Origin: Candidatus Omnitrophota bacterium
GTDB lineage: Bacteria > Ratteibacteria > UBA8468 > B48-G9 > DTJG01
Direction of reading: 5' to 3'
NCBI GenBank assembly: GCA_023818725.1
Contig: JAMWBX010000072.1
Coordinates: forward strand, 1-6,642
Length of the DNA stretch: 6,642 nt
The position numbers and the translations under genes were made by a program. Positions 6,052 through 6,642 of this stretch are shown in pieces. Each line of letters begins with the position of its first letter. The first letter of the stretch is position 1. The notes below the pieces were generated by a model, which saw only the letters and a list, made by a program, of their open reading frames with translations, did not search any database and was not told the origin of the DNA.

Positions 6052-6631
6052 AAAAGAGTTTCTTATATCCCTTACTGCTGTTATCACTGCTATTTTAACA
6101 CCCCTCCCTTTAATGAAGCTATCTAGAAAAAATTCCTTCATCAGACCACCGGGATCAATTGAGGAGAGCTTCTTTTACAGGTTATGTATAAGATGCGGAC
6201 AGTGTATAAGGGCATGTCCGGCAAAATGTTTGAAGCAGGTGCGGCTGGAAAGGTCTTTTGAAAGCTGGTTGACTCCTGAAATAATTCCGAGAGAAAAGGG
6301 GTGTATCTTGTGTCAAAACTGCAGCAAAGTTTGTCCAACAGGAACAATCAGAAATGTAAACCAGCAAACAATAAAAATCGGAACCGCCAGTATTTATGAA
6401 AATCAATGTCTGGTATGGACACATCAAAAAGAATGTTTGGTCTGTTTTGAGTTCTGTCCTGTACATGCAGTATATCTGGATGAACAGGGTAGGCCCATTG
6501 TTAATCCTGAAATATGCGCCGGTTGTGGTCTATGTGAAGAAAACTGCCCGGTTACAACAAAACAGGCAGCCATAAGAGTAACAAGCACAGGCGAAAGAAG
6601 GATTCAGTTCAACAGCGGGAAATATGTTTAA
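6041..6631 (+). CDS. NapG/MauM-type ferredoxin with four [4Fe-4S] motifs
   Basis: This is a polyferredoxin of the NapG/MauM family, membrane-anchored or exported, expected to carry electrons to or from the NapH-like membrane protein encoded just before it. After the N-terminal segment comes IRPPGSIEE (34-42), matching the family's LRPPGALxE, and then four cysteine sets: C49/C52/C55/C59, C88/C91/C94/C98, C123/C132/C135/C139 (long first spacing, as in NapG) and C159/C162/C165/C169. Each last Cys is followed by Pro. The N-terminus MNRKEFL plus a hydrophobic stretch (9-25) resembles a Tat-type signal or anchor with RK instead of RR. No clear cleavage site was seen. Two start codons are adjacent. 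ATG 6044 (M2) has AGGA at better spacing and gives an 8-base overlap with the preceding gene, the same as the previous junction; ATG 6041 gives 11. No catalytic partner is inside the window. Confidence 0.88.
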   Translation: MMNRKEFLISLTAVITAILTPLPLMKLSRKNSFIRPPGSIEESFFYRLCIRCGQCIRACPAKCLKQVRLERSFESWLTPEIIPREKGCILCQNCSKVCPTGTIRNVNQQTIKIGTASIYENQCLVWTHQKECLVCFEFCPVHAVYLDEQGRPIVNPEICAGCGLCEENCPVTTKQAAIRVTSTGERRIQFNSGKYV

Positions 6632-6635
6632 AAAA

Positions 6636-6640
6636 GGAGG
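6636..6640 (+). promoter_or_regulatory. Ribosome binding site of a gene beyond the window
   Basis: GGAGG in the context AAAAAGGAGGAA begins 4 bases after the stop of the NapG-like gene (6629-6631), with no start codon before the right edge. It is a near-perfect Shine-Dalgarno sequence, so a fourth gene of the same operon very likely starts within about 10 bases of the end. Confidence 0.65.
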
Positions 6641-6642
6641 AA

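Overview
This is an AT-rich bacterial window with all genes on the + strand and little space between them. Arginine is coded largely by AGA/AGG and lysine by AAA. The contents are a PPi-linked pyruvate, phosphate dikinase, an iron-type alcohol dehydrogenase and a set of membrane/exported iron-sulfur proteins. They suggest an anaerobic, probably fermentative or respiratory bacterium. Nothing in the sequence fixes the phylum, so none is assigned.

Region 1 (1-1272) holds the C-terminal end of an iron-containing alcohol dehydrogenase, cut by the left window edge. After 20 bases comes ribF, a bifunctional riboflavin kinase/FAD synthetase. The ribF start has no clear Shine-Dalgarno sequence and overlaps a small AT-only inverted repeat, so translation may depend on coupling to the upstream gene.

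Region 2 (1273-4079) is ppdK, a complete 919-residue pyruvate, phosphate dikinase with its phospho-histidine, regulatory-type threonine and catalytic cysteine intact. It has a strong ribosome binding site and a possible own promoter overlapping the end of ribF.

Region 3 (4080-4511) is the only long non-coding stretch. It carries a plausible intrinsic terminator for ppdK. Further on is a very good sigma-70 type promoter with a perfect extended -10 (TGCTATAAT), which drives the next operon.

Region 4 (4512-6642) is the most interesting part. It is a tightly overlapping operon of a DUF362 protein with an export-type N-terminus, a four-helix membrane protein with two CX3CP motifs (NapH-like, but without the usual C-terminal ferredoxin domain), and a NapG/MauM-type ferredoxin with four cysteine quartets. 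The two soluble proteins share the N-terminal motif M-[DN]-RKEFL, which resembles a twin-arginine signal with the second Arg replaced by Lys. A fresh GGAGG right after the last stop shows that the operon continues past the window. The inferred role is a membrane-bound electron-transfer module that passes electrons between the quinone pool, or a cytoplasmic donor, and an extracytoplasmic iron-sulfur protein. The partner and the function of the DUF362 protein are unknown. No RNA genes, CRISPR arrays, insertion sequences or phage genes were seen.
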